Assembly (NCBI GenBank): GCA_023251435.1
Contig: JAHEYU010000038.1
Coordinates: forward strand, 1 to 55,181
DNA: 55,181 nt
Origin: Bacteroidota bacterium
GTDB lineage: Bacteria; Bacteroidota; Bacteroidia; Bacteroidales; Prolixibacteraceae
Reading direction: 5' to 3'
Shown here: positions 34,985 to 45,700 of the stretch, piece after piece
How positions within the stretch are numbered: position 1 is the first letter of the stretch
Layout: each line of letters starts with the position of its first letter
The notes under the pieces: generated by a model
The model's input: only the letters and a program-made list of their open reading frames with translations
Told to the model about the DNA's origin: nothing
The model's database searches: none
Translations under genes and position numbers: made by a program

Positions 34985-36532
34985 ATGAAGAATACAATTA
35001 AATACCTATTTATAATTGCGTTGGTAATCGGTTTCTCAGCATGTACAGATAATTTTGAGGAAACTAACACCAACGTGAACGCTCCTTCAATAGAACAAGC
35101 AGCTCCAGATATGCTCTTGACCAATTCTATTGAGTCGATGACTGACCGTGTTCATGAAATATTCCTGGGCCACGAAATGGGATCCTGCTGGGTTCAGCAC
35201 ATGGCTAAAGTTCAATACACCGACGAAGACCGCTACATTCCACGTGTATCAGTAATTAATAATACATGGACTAGCTTGTATGCCGCTTCAGGACAAGATG
35301 TTTCTACTATCATTATGGTAGCAGAAGCTAAAGACCTGAAAAACTACAAAGGTATTGCTTATGTACTGAAAGCTTATATCACTTCAGTATTAACCGACCT
35401 TTATGGCGACATTCCTTACACTCAGGCATGGAAAGGTTCTGCTGCTGAAGTAATTATTTCTCCTGCTTATGACACTCAGGAAGCTATTTATACTGATCTT
35501 ATTGCAAAACTGAAAGAAGCCAACACCCTTTTATCAGAAAGTAATGAAGAAGTTACAGGCGATATTCTTTTTGACGGAGACATCGTAAAATGGAAAAAGT
35601 TTGCCAATTCATTGCGCTTGAGATTATTGCTACGTATGTCGGCTAAGAAAAATGTTGCTGCTGATATGCAGGCAATCGTTTCAAATCCTTCTGCTACTCC
35701 AATTTTCACATCGAACGACGACAATGCTGCTTTGCATTATTTAGGTTCAGCACCAAATAATCACCCGATCAACGAAAACCGCAAATCGCGCGACGATCAC
35801 CGGGTAAGCAAAACATTGGTTGACCTACTTTACAAAGATGCACCAAGCCCAGACTATAGGATTTCTATTTATGCCGACCTTGCTGCCGGTAAAAACGATT
35901 ATGCTGGTCTTCCAAACGGATTAAGATCTTCGGATGCAGCTAACTTTGATGGTAACGGATTAAAAAACACATCAAAAATCGGATCATTCTATACCCAGTC
36001 TGATGCTCCCGGAATGTTGATGAGTTATGCCGAACTTCAGTTTATTTTGGCCGAAGCTGCTCACAAAAACTATATCAGTGGTGGCGAAACAAAAGCAGAG
36101 GAGTATTACAATGAAGGTATTACTGCTTCTTTCTATCAGAATGAAGAATATTTCACTGAAGTTCTTAATGAAGAATGGGGTGCAACATTCAAAAGCTGGG
36201 GATGGGACGAAAAAGACATCATGGCTTATGCACTTCAGGATTTCTTTGACTGGGGTGGATGGGCTTACGATCCTGCACATGCCATGGAATTTATTGGTAC
36301 CCAAAAGTGGGTGGCTATGTTTGATCAGGGCTTACAAGCTAATTTCGAATGGCGTCGTATTGGCTACCCGGTTCTTGTAGCTCCTGCTGATGCTGACAAT
36401 CAACGCAAAATTCCGGTAAGGGTTTATTATCCTGCCGATGAATATTCCCGTAATAAAACCAATGTCGAGGCTGCAGTGGCCCGTCAGGGAAAAGATGATC
36501 TGAACACCCGTGTTTGGTGGGATGTCAACTAA
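34985..36532 (+). CDS. SusD/RagB-like surface lipoprotein, unit 1
   Basis: A 515-residue lipoprotein with lipobox GFSAC (Cys20). The sequence matches the SusD-like family with tetratricopeptide-like helices: TNVNAPSIEQAAPDMLLTN near the N-terminus, ITSVLTDLYGDIPYTQAW, MLMSYAELQFILAEAAHKNYISGG, and MEFIGTQKWVAMFDQGLQANFEWRRIGYPVL. SusD proteins bind ligand at the cell surface and cap the partner SusC. Ligand is unknown. The gene starts 14 bp after SusC1 and continues into a third lipoprotein gene. Confidence 0.94.
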   Translation: MKNTIKYLFIIALVIGFSACTDNFEETNTNVNAPSIEQAAPDMLLTNSIESMTDRVHEIFLGHEMGSCWVQHMAKVQYTDEDRYIPRVSVINNTWTSLYAASGQDVSTIIMVAEAKDLKNYKGIAYVLKAYITSVLTDLYGDIPYTQAWKGSAAEVIISPAYDTQEAIYTDLIAKLKEANTLLSESNEEVTGDILFDGDIVKWKKFANSLRLRLLLRMSAKKNVAADMQAIVSNPSATPIFTSNDDNAALHYLGSAPNNHPINENRKSRDDHRVSKTLVDLLYKDAPSPDYRISIYADLAAGKNDYAGLPNGLRSSDAANFDGNGLKNTSKIGSFYTQSDAPGMLMSYAELQFILAEAAHKNYISGGETKAEEYYNEGITASFYQNEEYFTEVLNEEWGATFKSWGWDEKDIMAYALQDFFDWGGWAYDPAHAMEFIGTQKWVAMFDQGLQANFEWRRIGYPVLVAPADADNQRKIPVRVYYPADEYSRNKTNVEAAVARQGKDDLNTRVWWDVN

Positions 36533-36565
36533 TAATGGAATTTTAAAATGATAAATTTGTTAACT

Positions 36566-37396
36566 ATGAGAAATTATTTCAAATATTTAGCTGTAGCGCT
36601 TATCGGATCTATCTTTTTTCTAACATCATGTATTGAAACAGATGACCTGATGACCAGCAATGTCAGCGTAGGCGGACTGGTAACCCCGGTTACTAAAAAT
36701 GTTCCCTATAAACTTGGCGCAACTCCCAGTTTCGATGTTTCTGTGTTGGTTCCTGTAGGACCAGCTATTCAAAAAGTTGAGATGTATAAAACCTTTACCG
36801 ACATCGCCGGTAAAAAGTCGAATTCTGCTCTTCTTGGAACTTTAGACGTAAACAGTGCTAATGCCAGTCAGAATTTTACCGGAAAAGTAACGCTGAAATA
36901 TGCCGACCTGATTAAAGACCTGACTATTGGAGGCAAAGCTTTGCCTGCCAACGAAGGCCTGCTAAACATCGGTGAAGCCTGGACAATTACATTTACTTCT
37001 GTGATGGCTGACGATCAGCGAAAAGTAAACAATGGCGCCACTACCAATATTGGTGTTGCCAACGCTTATGCCGGCGATTACCAATGTGTGGGAGTATTTA
37101 CGCATCCAACAGCCGGACCTCGTCCGATCAACGAAAAGAAATTCCTGAAACCTTTGACTGCCTATTCTTGCAATATCCCCGTAGGCGACCTTGGCGGTTC
37201 TGGTTATTTTGTTGATATCGTTGTTGATCCTGCAACAAATACTGTTACATTTAAGAATGGAGTTCCTGCTGAAATTATCGCTTCTGCAGAACGTTCATAT
37301 TACGAACCATCAACAGGTAAATTCTATCTGCATTATTACTATGTTGGCGGAACTGGTAACCGTGTTATTGATGAAGTTTATACTCCAATCAAATAA
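36566..37396 (+). CDS. Surface lipoprotein downstream of susD, function unknown
   Basis: A 276-residue lipoprotein with lipobox FFLTSC (Cys22). The mature part is beta-strand-rich, with APSFDVSVLVP-like (here ATPSFDVSVLVPVGPAIQKVEMYKTF) Ig-like segments and YYEPSTGKFYLHYYYVGGTGNRVIDEVYTPIK at the end. It follows susCD unit 1 closely and precedes a terminator, so it is a third surface component, in the position where SusE/SusF-like or other glycan-binding lipoproteins occur. I do not recognise the family. An alternative in-frame ATG at 36548 would add six residues; the later start gives the better signal peptide. Confidence 0.8.
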   Translation: MRNYFKYLAVALIGSIFFLTSCIETDDLMTSNVSVGGLVTPVTKNVPYKLGATPSFDVSVLVPVGPAIQKVEMYKTFTDIAGKKSNSALLGTLDVNSANASQNFTGKVTLKYADLIKDLTIGGKALPANEGLLNIGEAWTITFTSVMADDQRKVNNGATTNIGVANAYAGDYQCVGVFTHPTAGPRPINEKKFLKPLTAYSCNIPVGDLGGSGYFVDIVVDPATNTVTFKNGVPAEIIASAERSYYEPSTGKFYLHYYYVGGTGNRVIDEVYTPIK

Positions 37397-37419
37397 CAAC
37401 ACTATTTTATAACTCACTT

Positions 37420-37450
37420 AAAAGGCATCTGGTAACAGGTGCCTTTTTTT
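37420..37450 (+). terminator. Terminator of the first susCD unit
   Basis: AAAAGGCATCTG pairs with CAGGTGCCTTTT around GTAA (one T-G pair) and is followed by a T-run to 37450. Confidence 0.85.
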
Positions 37451-37711
37451 ATTTGCAGTACCCATAGAATAAATGAACTGTGTTAAATTTTAAAATTTTA
37501 ACTGTAGGCTAAAAATATTTCATTCAGACTGTTGTATTATATTAACATTTTTTTACATTTATGGACAAAATTTAATAGAAGCTTAATTGCATTATTATTG
37601 TTAAAACAGGAATTGTCAAAAATTACTTTGAAAGAGAATTGAGGGATTGATTTGGGGCATAGAGAAACTATTGTTATTCTTAAGAAGCTGTTTAATTTAA
37701 AATAAATTTCT
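37451..37711 (+). other. AT-rich upstream region of the second susC
   Basis: About 260 bp of very AT-rich sequence without a usable open frame. No perfect TAnnTTTG match was found; TACATTTA near 37552 is one base off. A promoter must lie here because of the terminator upstream. Confidence 0.4.
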
Positions 37712-40700
37712 ATGAAAAAAATCGCGTTATTGCTTGCATTTTTTGCAATTGGTTTGAACGTCCTTCTGGCGCAAACCAAAGAAATCACGGGCAAGGTTAC
37801 CTCCGCCGATGATGGAGGAGCCATGCCGGGAGTTTCAATTTCGGTAAAAGGAACCTCTCTGGGAACCATTACCGATATGGACGGGAAATACCTGTTAAAG
37901 GTTCCGGAAAATGCTAAAACATTGGCTTTTAGCTTTGTTGGTATGACAACCCTGGAAATGGCCATTGACAACCAAACTGTCATCAATGTTCAGCTTATTG
38001 CACAGGACATTTCTGTTGACGAAGTGGTGGTTGTAGGTTATGGCGTTCAGAAAAAACGGGAAGTTACAGGAGCAATTTCACAAGTAAAAGGTGACGCAAT
38101 TGCTAATTTGGCTACCCCAAGTTTCGAATCTCAGTTAGCTGGTCGCTCTGCAGGTGTGCAGATAACTGCTGCTAATGGAGTATTAGGAGAAGCTCCAAGA
38201 ATCCGGATTCGTGGTATTGGTTCTATTTCGCAAGGAACTTATCCTTTAGTTGTAGTTGATGGAATGCCAGTTTTTACTGGTGATATTGGTGGTTATGCTG
38301 CTACCAATGCGATGGGGGACATCAATCCCGCTGACATCGAATCCGTTGAAATCCTGAAAGACGGATCTGCTACTGCAATCTATGGATCAAGAGCTGCCAA
38401 TGGTGTTATCCTGATAACTACTAAAAAAGGGTCAAAAGGCAAATTTAATGTTACCTACAACAATTACCTTGGTGTTGCTTCGCCGGTTAATTTATTTGAC
38501 CTGCTGGAAACACCTGACTTTGTTACTATTTCGAATGAGAAAAGATCTAATCGTGCTCAGGCAGCCATAGCTGTTGGAACCGATGTGAATACTGACTGGC
38601 AGGCTGCGGTTCTCCGTCAAAATGCATTCCAGCAAGATCACAACGTTGGTATTTCCGGTGCAACTGATATGACTAACTATTACTTTTCTGCTGGATTTAC
38701 AACACAGGAAGGTGTTTCACGTCCTAATGAAATGAACCGTTATACTTTCAGATCAAATATTGATCAAAAATTGAACAAGTGGATTTCAATCGGATTAAAT
38801 GCAGCAATTACCAGATCTGAAGTCTTTGGCTTAAATACTGGTACTAATGCGTTATCAGGAAATATATTTTCTGCTATCCGCATGTTACCTAACACGACTG
38901 TTTTTGATGAAAATGACCCTACCGGTTACAACATCGATGATATAAACTCTAACTACGCAGGTCGTGGACAAAACACTCAGCAAGTTGATGATAACTTACC
39001 AAATATCCGTTATACACTCGACAAAAACGTGTATAGTTCTAAATCAATGGGAGTTATAGCAAGTACATATCTATCGGCAAATATTACCAAAGATTTGAAT
39101 TTCAGGACTCAGCTTGGTGTTGACACCAAAGGTACAGAAGGTTTCCGTTACTGGAACCCCTTCCATGGTGACGGACAGAGTGTAAATGGTCGTATCAACA
39201 ACAATTACCAAAATCTGACAAGATGGAACTGGCAGAATGTGTTAACATACACCAAAACAGTTGCTGAAAATCATAATTTCAACATCAACCTGGTAAATGA
39301 ATTTCAGCAACAAACTGTCAATTCATTTTATGGCGCCGGTACCAACATGTCAGACTCATTCTTTAGTCAAAACCTGATTGATGGTTCTTATGGGACACAA
39401 ATGTCGGGTGGTTCATTAACACAAAATGGATTTAATTCTTTTGCAGGAAGATTGAACTATAACTATGCACAGAAATATTTCCTTCAGGCATCAATCCGTC
39501 GTGACGGAATTTCCAGACTTCCGAAAGACAATCGATACGGTATTTTCCCCGGAGCCTCTGTTGGTTGGACAATTTCGAAAGAATCTTTCCTCTCTGATGT
39601 TACATTTATTTCTGATTTAAAAGTACGTGCTTCTTATGCAGAAGTAGGTAATGTTGACATTGGTAACTATCCTTATTTAGGTTTATATTCAAACGCTAAA
39701 TATGCTGATTACAATGGTATCGCATTCTCTCAAATTGGAAATGACCAGTTGAAATGGGAAACCAGTAAAAAAACTGACATCGGATTAGATGCATCATTTG
39801 TTGACAACAAATACAAGTTTACATTTGACTATTTCGTTAATAATCAGGATGGCTTAATTCTAAATGCCCCTACTCCACCATCTTTCGGTATTCCAGGAAA
39901 CTCAATTGCAAAAAACATTGGGAAATTGAATAACTGGGGTTATGAATTCTCTTTCGATGTTGCATTGGTAAGCAAAAAAGATCTGAAAGTATCTGTTGAC
40001 GGAAATCTTTCGTTGGTGAAGAATGAAGTAGTTGAATTGGTTGATCATCAGGATATCATCCAAACTTACACCATTATCCGCGAAGGTGAATCGATCCGTG
40101 CATTATACGGATACGACTATCAGGGAGTTAACATGTCGAACGGTAACCCGATTTACATGAAAGCTGATGGAACTCTGGTGCAGGGAAATATTCCTACCTC
40201 CAATTATAAAGCTTATGATCCTGCCAATCCAACCGATATATCAGTTGCTTCTTCATTGGTGTCAGCCGATCGTAAACTTTTAGGTTCTACTATACCAACT
40301 TACTTTGGTTCTCTTGGTTTTAAAGCCGAATATAAGGGATTCGATTTTAACATGATGTTTCGTTATAGCGGGGGCAATTACGTGATGAATCGTACTCGTA
40401 TGGATTTGCTGAACCAGAAATTCCAAAACAACAGCACAGAAATCTTGGGCAGATGGCAAAGTGTTGACAATCCGGGCGACGGATGGACACCTCGTTTATG
40501 GTATGCTGGTGAAACATTTGTTAACTTAACTGATAACACAAGTACTCGTTGGGTTGAAAAGGGCGACTATATTAAACTACAAAACCTTGTTCTTGGGTAC
40601 ACTCTTCCAAAATCAGTATTAAACAAAATCGGAATCCAAAATTTAAGGATTTTCGTTCAGGGACAAGATATCCTGATGATAACTGATTATACAGGCATCG

Positions 40701-40786
40701 ACCCGGAAATGGAATCAGGAGGAGTTGACTACAACGGTACTCCCCGTCAACGTGTAGTTACTTTTGGTGTTAACCTGAAATTGTAA
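37712..40786 (+). CDS. SusC-like TonB-dependent transporter, unit 2
   Basis: A 1024-residue transporter. Signal peptide 1-21 (LLLAFFAIGLNVLLAQ), carboxypeptidase-D regulatory-like domain (TGKVTSADDGGAMPGVSISVKG), TonB-box region DEVVVVGYGVQKKREVTGAIS, plug (IRIRGIGSISQGTYPLVVVDGMPV, GSATAIYGSRAANGVILITTKKG) and a barrel ending in RVVTFGVNLKL. Its first 45 bp differ from the first susC at only one base, while the rest has diverged, suggesting duplication or local conversion. susD follows 20 bp later. Ligand unknown. Confidence 0.95.
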   Translation: MKKIALLLAFFAIGLNVLLAQTKEITGKVTSADDGGAMPGVSISVKGTSLGTITDMDGKYLLKVPENAKTLAFSFVGMTTLEMAIDNQTVINVQLIAQDISVDEVVVVGYGVQKKREVTGAISQVKGDAIANLATPSFESQLAGRSAGVQITAANGVLGEAPRIRIRGIGSISQGTYPLVVVDGMPVFTGDIGGYAATNAMGDINPADIESVEILKDGSATAIYGSRAANGVILITTKKGSKGKFNVTYNNYLGVASPVNLFDLLETPDFVTISNEKRSNRAQAAIAVGTDVNTDWQAAVLRQNAFQQDHNVGISGATDMTNYYFSAGFTTQEGVSRPNEMNRYTFRSNIDQKLNKWISIGLNAAITRSEVFGLNTGTNALSGNIFSAIRMLPNTTVFDENDPTGYNIDDINSNYAGRGQNTQQVDDNLPNIRYTLDKNVYSSKSMGVIASTYLSANITKDLNFRTQLGVDTKGTEGFRYWNPFHGDGQSVNGRINNNYQNLTRWNWQNVLTYTKTVAENHNFNINLVNEFQQQTVNSFYGAGTNMSDSFFSQNLIDGSYGTQMSGGSLTQNGFNSFAGRLNYNYAQKYFLQASIRRDGISRLPKDNRYGIFPGASVGWTISKESFLSDVTFISDLKVRASYAEVGNVDIGNYPYLGLYSNAKYADYNGIAFSQIGNDQLKWETSKKTDIGLDASFVDNKYKFTFDYFVNNQDGLILNAPTPPSFGIPGNSIAKNIGKLNNWGYEFSFDVALVSKKDLKVSVDGNLSLVKNEVVELVDHQDIIQTYTIIREGESIRALYGYDYQGVNMSNGNPIYMKADGTLVQGNIPTSNYKAYDPANPTDISVASSLVSADRKLLGSTIPTYFGSLGFKAEYKGFDFNMMFRYSGGNYVMNRTRMDLLNQKFQNNSTEILGRWQSVDNPGDGWTPRLWYAGETFVNLTDNTSTRWVEKGDYIKLQNLVLGYTLPKSVLNKIGIQNLRIFVQGQDILMITDYTGIDPEMESGGVDYNGTPRQRVVTFGVNLKL

Positions 40787-40806
40787 TTCCTTTAAATTAT
40801 ACAGAT

Positions 40807-42405
40807 ATGAAAAATATATTCAAATTTTATCAAAAAGCATTTCTCAAAGGTATAGTTCTGGTTCTGATTCTTGCAATGACAATCACTTCATGCGAAAAGA
40901 ATATTGATCTGGAACCATACAATCAGGTTTCTGAAACCGCAGCTTTCCAAACAGCCCCACTTATTGCTTTAACTGTTACCGGGATGTACGAAGCTGCTCA
41001 AATTGGTTATTACGCAAACCCTGTTGACCCTGCATACCGGGGATTTCCTTTCGGTGCTGCATTTGTTCAGCAAGGCGATAATCGTGGCGAAGACGTAGTT
41101 AACGTTGCTACATTTTATCAGCTTACCTATACTGCTACCTATAGCACTACTTCAGCCAATAATGTAAACTACTGGAAAGACACGTACCGTCTGATTAATC
41201 GTTGTAATATTGTGGTTGATGGCGTAAGAAAAGCTGCCACCGCTAATGTTATTTCGCCAGCACTTGCTGAAGAATATGAAGGTGAAGCCCGCTTATTAAG
41301 AGCAATGGCATATCATGAATTGCTTGTTCTTTTTGCACGCCCATATAAGCATACTGCTGCTGGGTCGCACCCCGGTGTGCCTTATCATGAAAAACCTTTT
41401 ACTACCCAAGCTGCTATTGACGAGGGATTTGCAACCGGAAGAAGCACTGTTGCCGAAGTTTATGCAAAAATTATTGCAGACCTTGACTACGCAGAATCAA
41501 AACTTCCGTTAAAAGCAACCAGAGTTGGAAATCAGAAATTAACAAGAGGTACAAAAGGTGCTGCAGTTGCAGAAAAAACAAGGGTTTATTTGCACATGTG
41601 GGACATGGATAAAGTTATTACTGAAGGAACCAAATTCATTTCAGGTTCTTTAGCCGGAACTTATTCATTAACTGCCGACCCATCAGGACCATTTACAAGT
41701 CCATATAGCAATACCGAATCTATTTTCGGAATGGAAAGCTCAGCTACTGTTAATCCAGGCGTAAACGCTGCTTTAGCTTCACAGTATGGCCGACGTCAAT
41801 TGGTTTGTATGAGTCCTATTATCTGGAGAAATCCATCATGGCTGACTGATGACAAAAGACGTGCTGAAGGAGCCATGATTACCAGTACTACTGCAGGCGT
41901 GAAGTTTACTAACAAATACAAAGATCAGACTAATTATACCGATCCTTCACCAATGATTCGTTATGCCGAAGTTCTTCTTAATATGGCCGAAGCTTATGCA
42001 CGTAAAGGTGATGTTACCAATGGTTTGTCTTATCTGAACATGGTTCGTAACCGTGCCTTGGCTACCCCGGCAACACAGGCTTATACCGCCACAAGTTTTG
42101 CTAACAATGTAGCTCTTTTAGGTGCTATTCTGATTGAACGAAGAATTGAATTCGTTATGGAAGGTCGTCGTTGGCCAGATATTCACAGGTTACAACAGTG
42201 TCCTCATTTCCCAATCGATGGTATCCCTGCTAAATTAGCCAATGGAATGCCGGCAGGAACTCTGTTTGCCCTTGGAACTCCATACACAGGTGCTCTGGGT
42301 ACTGTTGCAGTACCTTACAGCGATTTTCGTTTTGTTTGGCCAATTCCACAGGATGAACTCAATGCTAATCCAACTTTAGCAGCACAACAGAATCCAGGAT
42401 GGTAA
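40807..42405 (+). CDS. SusD/RagB-like surface lipoprotein, unit 2
   Basis: A 532-residue lipoprotein with a long signal peptide and lipobox TITSC (Cys29). Typical RagB/SusD segments are NIDLEPYNQVSETAAFQT, INRCNIVVDGVRKA, EYEGEARLLRAMAYHELLVLFARPY, PMIRYAEVLLNMAEAYARKG, YLNMVRNRALA and ERRIEFVMEGRRWPDIHRL, which are the RagB-family helices near the C-terminus. It is the lid and ligand-binding partner of SusC2. The unit ends with a strong terminator. Confidence 0.95.
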   Translation: MKNIFKFYQKAFLKGIVLVLILAMTITSCEKNIDLEPYNQVSETAAFQTAPLIALTVTGMYEAAQIGYYANPVDPAYRGFPFGAAFVQQGDNRGEDVVNVATFYQLTYTATYSTTSANNVNYWKDTYRLINRCNIVVDGVRKAATANVISPALAEEYEGEARLLRAMAYHELLVLFARPYKHTAAGSHPGVPYHEKPFTTQAAIDEGFATGRSTVAEVYAKIIADLDYAESKLPLKATRVGNQKLTRGTKGAAVAEKTRVYLHMWDMDKVITEGTKFISGSLAGTYSLTADPSGPFTSPYSNTESIFGMESSATVNPGVNAALASQYGRRQLVCMSPIIWRNPSWLTDDKRRAEGAMITSTTAGVKFTNKYKDQTNYTDPSPMIRYAEVLLNMAEAYARKGDVTNGLSYLNMVRNRALATPATQAYTATSFANNVALLGAILIERRIEFVMEGRRWPDIHRLQQCPHFPIDGIPAKLANGMPAGTLFALGTPYTGALGTVAVPYSDFRFVWPIPQDELNANPTLAAQQNPGW

Positions 42406-42456
42406 TGAATTCTTTTGAAGTTATATCGTAGAAAATCATTTTTTGCGAAAATTATA

Positions 42457-42492
42457 ACGGCCAGCTTATCCAATAAGCTGGCCGTTTTTTTT
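42457..42492 (+). terminator. Terminator of the second susCD unit
   Basis: ACGGCCAGCTTAT pairs perfectly with ATAAGCTGGCCGT around a 3-nt loop (42470-42472), followed by a T-run to 42492. Confidence 0.9.
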
Positions 42493-42617
42493 GTAAAAAA
42501 CACATCCAATTTTAACCAACACAAATTAGTTTCACATTTTTTCAAAGAACTGAATTCCCTATATTGCCGGCTAAATCACTTCATATCAGCTTTTTAAAAC
42601 CATCAATCTTACTTCAT

Positions 42618-42625
42618 TACGTTTG
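42618..42625 (+). promoter_or_regulatory. -7 promoter element of the third susCD unit
   Basis: TACGTTTG is a perfect TAnnTTTG match about 100 bp upstream of susC3 and overlaps the tandem TTTGCATTT repeat. No -33 box is clear. Confidence 0.3.
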
Positions 42626-42726
42626 CATTTTTTGCATTTTTTAACAAATGAGAAAAATCTTCATTTTTACACGAATTAATAATTACATTCGTCGCTCAAA
42701 GTTGTTAAATACAAAAATAATTCTCT

Positions 42727-45700
42727 ATGAAAAGAATCGTTTTATTGCTTGCATTTTTTGCAATTGGGATGAATATCCTCTGGGCGCAGACCAGGGATAT
42801 CACAGGCAGCGTTACCTCCGCCGACGATGGAGGGTCCATGCCAGGTGTATCAATTTCGGTTAAAGGAACATCGATGGGTACCATCACCGATATGAACGGG
42901 AAGTATTCCATTAAAATTCCGACCGATACCAAAACTCTTGTATTTTCATTTGTAGGCATGTCTACTCAGGAAATTACTATCGGCAACCAGACAACAATCA
43001 ATGTGCAACTTAAATCGGAAGATGTAACTGTTGACGAAGTTGTTATTGTAGCCTACGGTACAGCAAAAAAAGAATCGCTTACCGGAGCCATTTCAACTGT
43101 TAATTCAAAATCGATCGAGAGTCGGCCGGTATCAAGTGTTTCAGGGGTACTTGAAGGAAAAGCAGCTGGTGTTCAGGTAAATAACACATACGGTGAACCT
43201 GGTTCCGACGCGACTATCCGTATTCGTGGATTCAGTTCGGTTAACGGCTCAAATGCACCACTATATGTTGTTGATGGTGTACCTTATGGCGGTAATGTTT
43301 CGGACATGAACCCGCAGGATATTGAAAACATTACTGTTCTGAAAGATGCGGCTTCTTCAGCATTGTACGGAAACCGTGCATCTAACGGGGTAATCCTTAT
43401 TACTACCAAAAAAGGAAAAACCGACGGTGTAGGGCTTCGGGTGAACATCAATCAGGGTGTTTATAACAGAGGTTTGAAAGAATATGACAGACTCGGAGCC
43501 GACGACTATATGGAAGTTATGTGGAAAGGTTACAGAAACAATTTGATGACCGCGCAGGCTGCCAAATATCCAACCGCAGAACTGGCTGGCACAGAGGCAT
43601 CTAAATCATTGGTTTCTAACACTTTAAAGTATAACATTTATAACAAACCTGATGCTGAATTATTTGATGCAAGCGGTAAATTGGTTGCCGGAGCACAAGT
43701 TCATTCTGGTTACAACGATCTTGACTGGTACGAAGACATCGAACGTTTAGGACACCGCCAGGACTACACAGTTAGCGGCGAAGGTGCCTCTGCAAAGAGC
43801 AATTATTTCTTCTCAACCGGTTACCTTGATGAAAAAGGATACGTTAAATCATCCGATTTTCAGCGCTTTACAGGCCGTACAAATATTAATATTACGCCTA
43901 AAAAATGGTTGAAAGCAGGATTATCACTGGCTGGATCTCATCAGGTTTCAAACAACACAACAGGTGATGCAGGAAGTGCAACTACATTTATCAATCCTTT
44001 CTATTATGCACGCAACGTAGCACCTATTTATCCGGTTTATCTGCATGATATGGCCACCGGCGAATACATTTTAGATGCAAACGGAGCAAAACAATTCGAC
44101 AGAGGTAGCCAGTATGCCCGTCCTCAAAACCTCGACCGCCATATCGTGTGGGAAACACAGCTGAATATGGACAAAACTTACAGAAATACGCTGCAAAGTC
44201 AGGTTTTCATGGATATTAATTTCCTCAATGATTTTACATTTTCGCTAAAAGGTGACATGAACACCAGAGCAACTGAAAATCAGACATACAACAATGCTAC
44301 AATCGGCGACGGTGCAGGAAACTCCGGACGTGCTTCACGTACTTTTTACCGCTACAAAATTTACACACTTCAACAACAGTTGAATTGGAATAAAGCAATT
44401 GATTTACATAATGTTGATATGTTTGCAGGTCACGAAAGTTACAATTACAACTATGCTTACACCTACGGATATAAAACAACTGAAACTTTCGAAGGAGGAA
44501 CAGAGCTTATAAACTTTACCGAAATTACTTCACTTGATGGCTATCAGAATAATTATCGTACCGAGAGCTACTTATCACGTGCCCGTTACAACTACGATAA
44601 TAAATACTTCGCCGAAGCATCTTTCCGCAGAGACGGTTCTTCGCGTTTCTACAAAGATAACCGTTGGGGTAATTTCTGGTCAACAGGTGCCAGCTGGACC
44701 ATTTCAAAAGAAAATTTTATGGCCTCTTTGAATGACCAGATCAATATGTTGAAATTAAGAGCCTCTTATGGCGAGGTAGGAAATGACGCCAGCGTTGACT
44801 ATTATGGCTACATGGCTTTATATGCAATGGAGCAGAATGCAAACAAAGGTGCTGCATTTAAAACACAAAACGAAGCACTCGACATTCAGTGGGAAACTTC
44901 AAGTTCATTTGGTGTTGCTTTAGAAGGTACTTTCTTCAACAGGGCAAACTTATCACTCGAATATTTCGACAAACGTTCTCAGGATCTTTTGTTCGATATC
45001 TATCTTCCACTTTCTGCCGGCGGAACTTCATCATCAGCAGCCGAGGCAACAATTACAAAAAATCTTGGTTCAGTATCGAATCGTGGTTTAGAATTTATTT
45101 TCGACGTGGATGTTATCAAGACGAATGACCTGAAATGGAATTTGGGTATTAACGCCACCACTCTTACAAACAAGATCGTAACTCTACCAGAACAAAACAG
45201 GAAAAATGGTATTGTAAGTGGAACGAAAAAATACATGGAAGGTCACGGAATTTATGACTTCTGGATGTTCCAGTTCGAAGGAGTTGACCAAATGACCGGT
45301 AGAGCATTGTACCAACCCGATTTGGAAAAATATTACATTGGCGAAGCAGTTGCAGGTAAAACTCAATTCCCAGCCGCTTACTTAGTACAAATTGGAGATA
45401 AAAATTACAGCACTTATACTACTTATGCAGCTAAAGACTGGAGCGGAAGCGCTATTCCTGATTTGTTTGGTAGTTTCTCAACATCATTGAGCTACAAGAG
45501 TTTCGACCTTTCAATGATTTGTACCTACTCACTCGGTGGTAAAACATTGGATTACTCGTACCAGAGCTTAATGTCGGTAAGCGCAACTCCACATGCAATC
45601 CATTCGGATGTACTTAATGCATGGGATGGTGTACCAGAAGGAATGACAGAAACTTCGGCTAACCGTATCGATCCCAATGGAGTTCCTGTTATCAATTACG

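Larger units (their letters stand above)
42406..42726 (+). other. Region between susCD units 2 and 3
   Basis: This 321-bp gap holds the terminator at 42457-42492, a -7 element TACGTTTG at 42618-42625, and a tandem duplication of TTTGCATTT (42622-42639). No other gene is evident. Confidence 0.5.
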
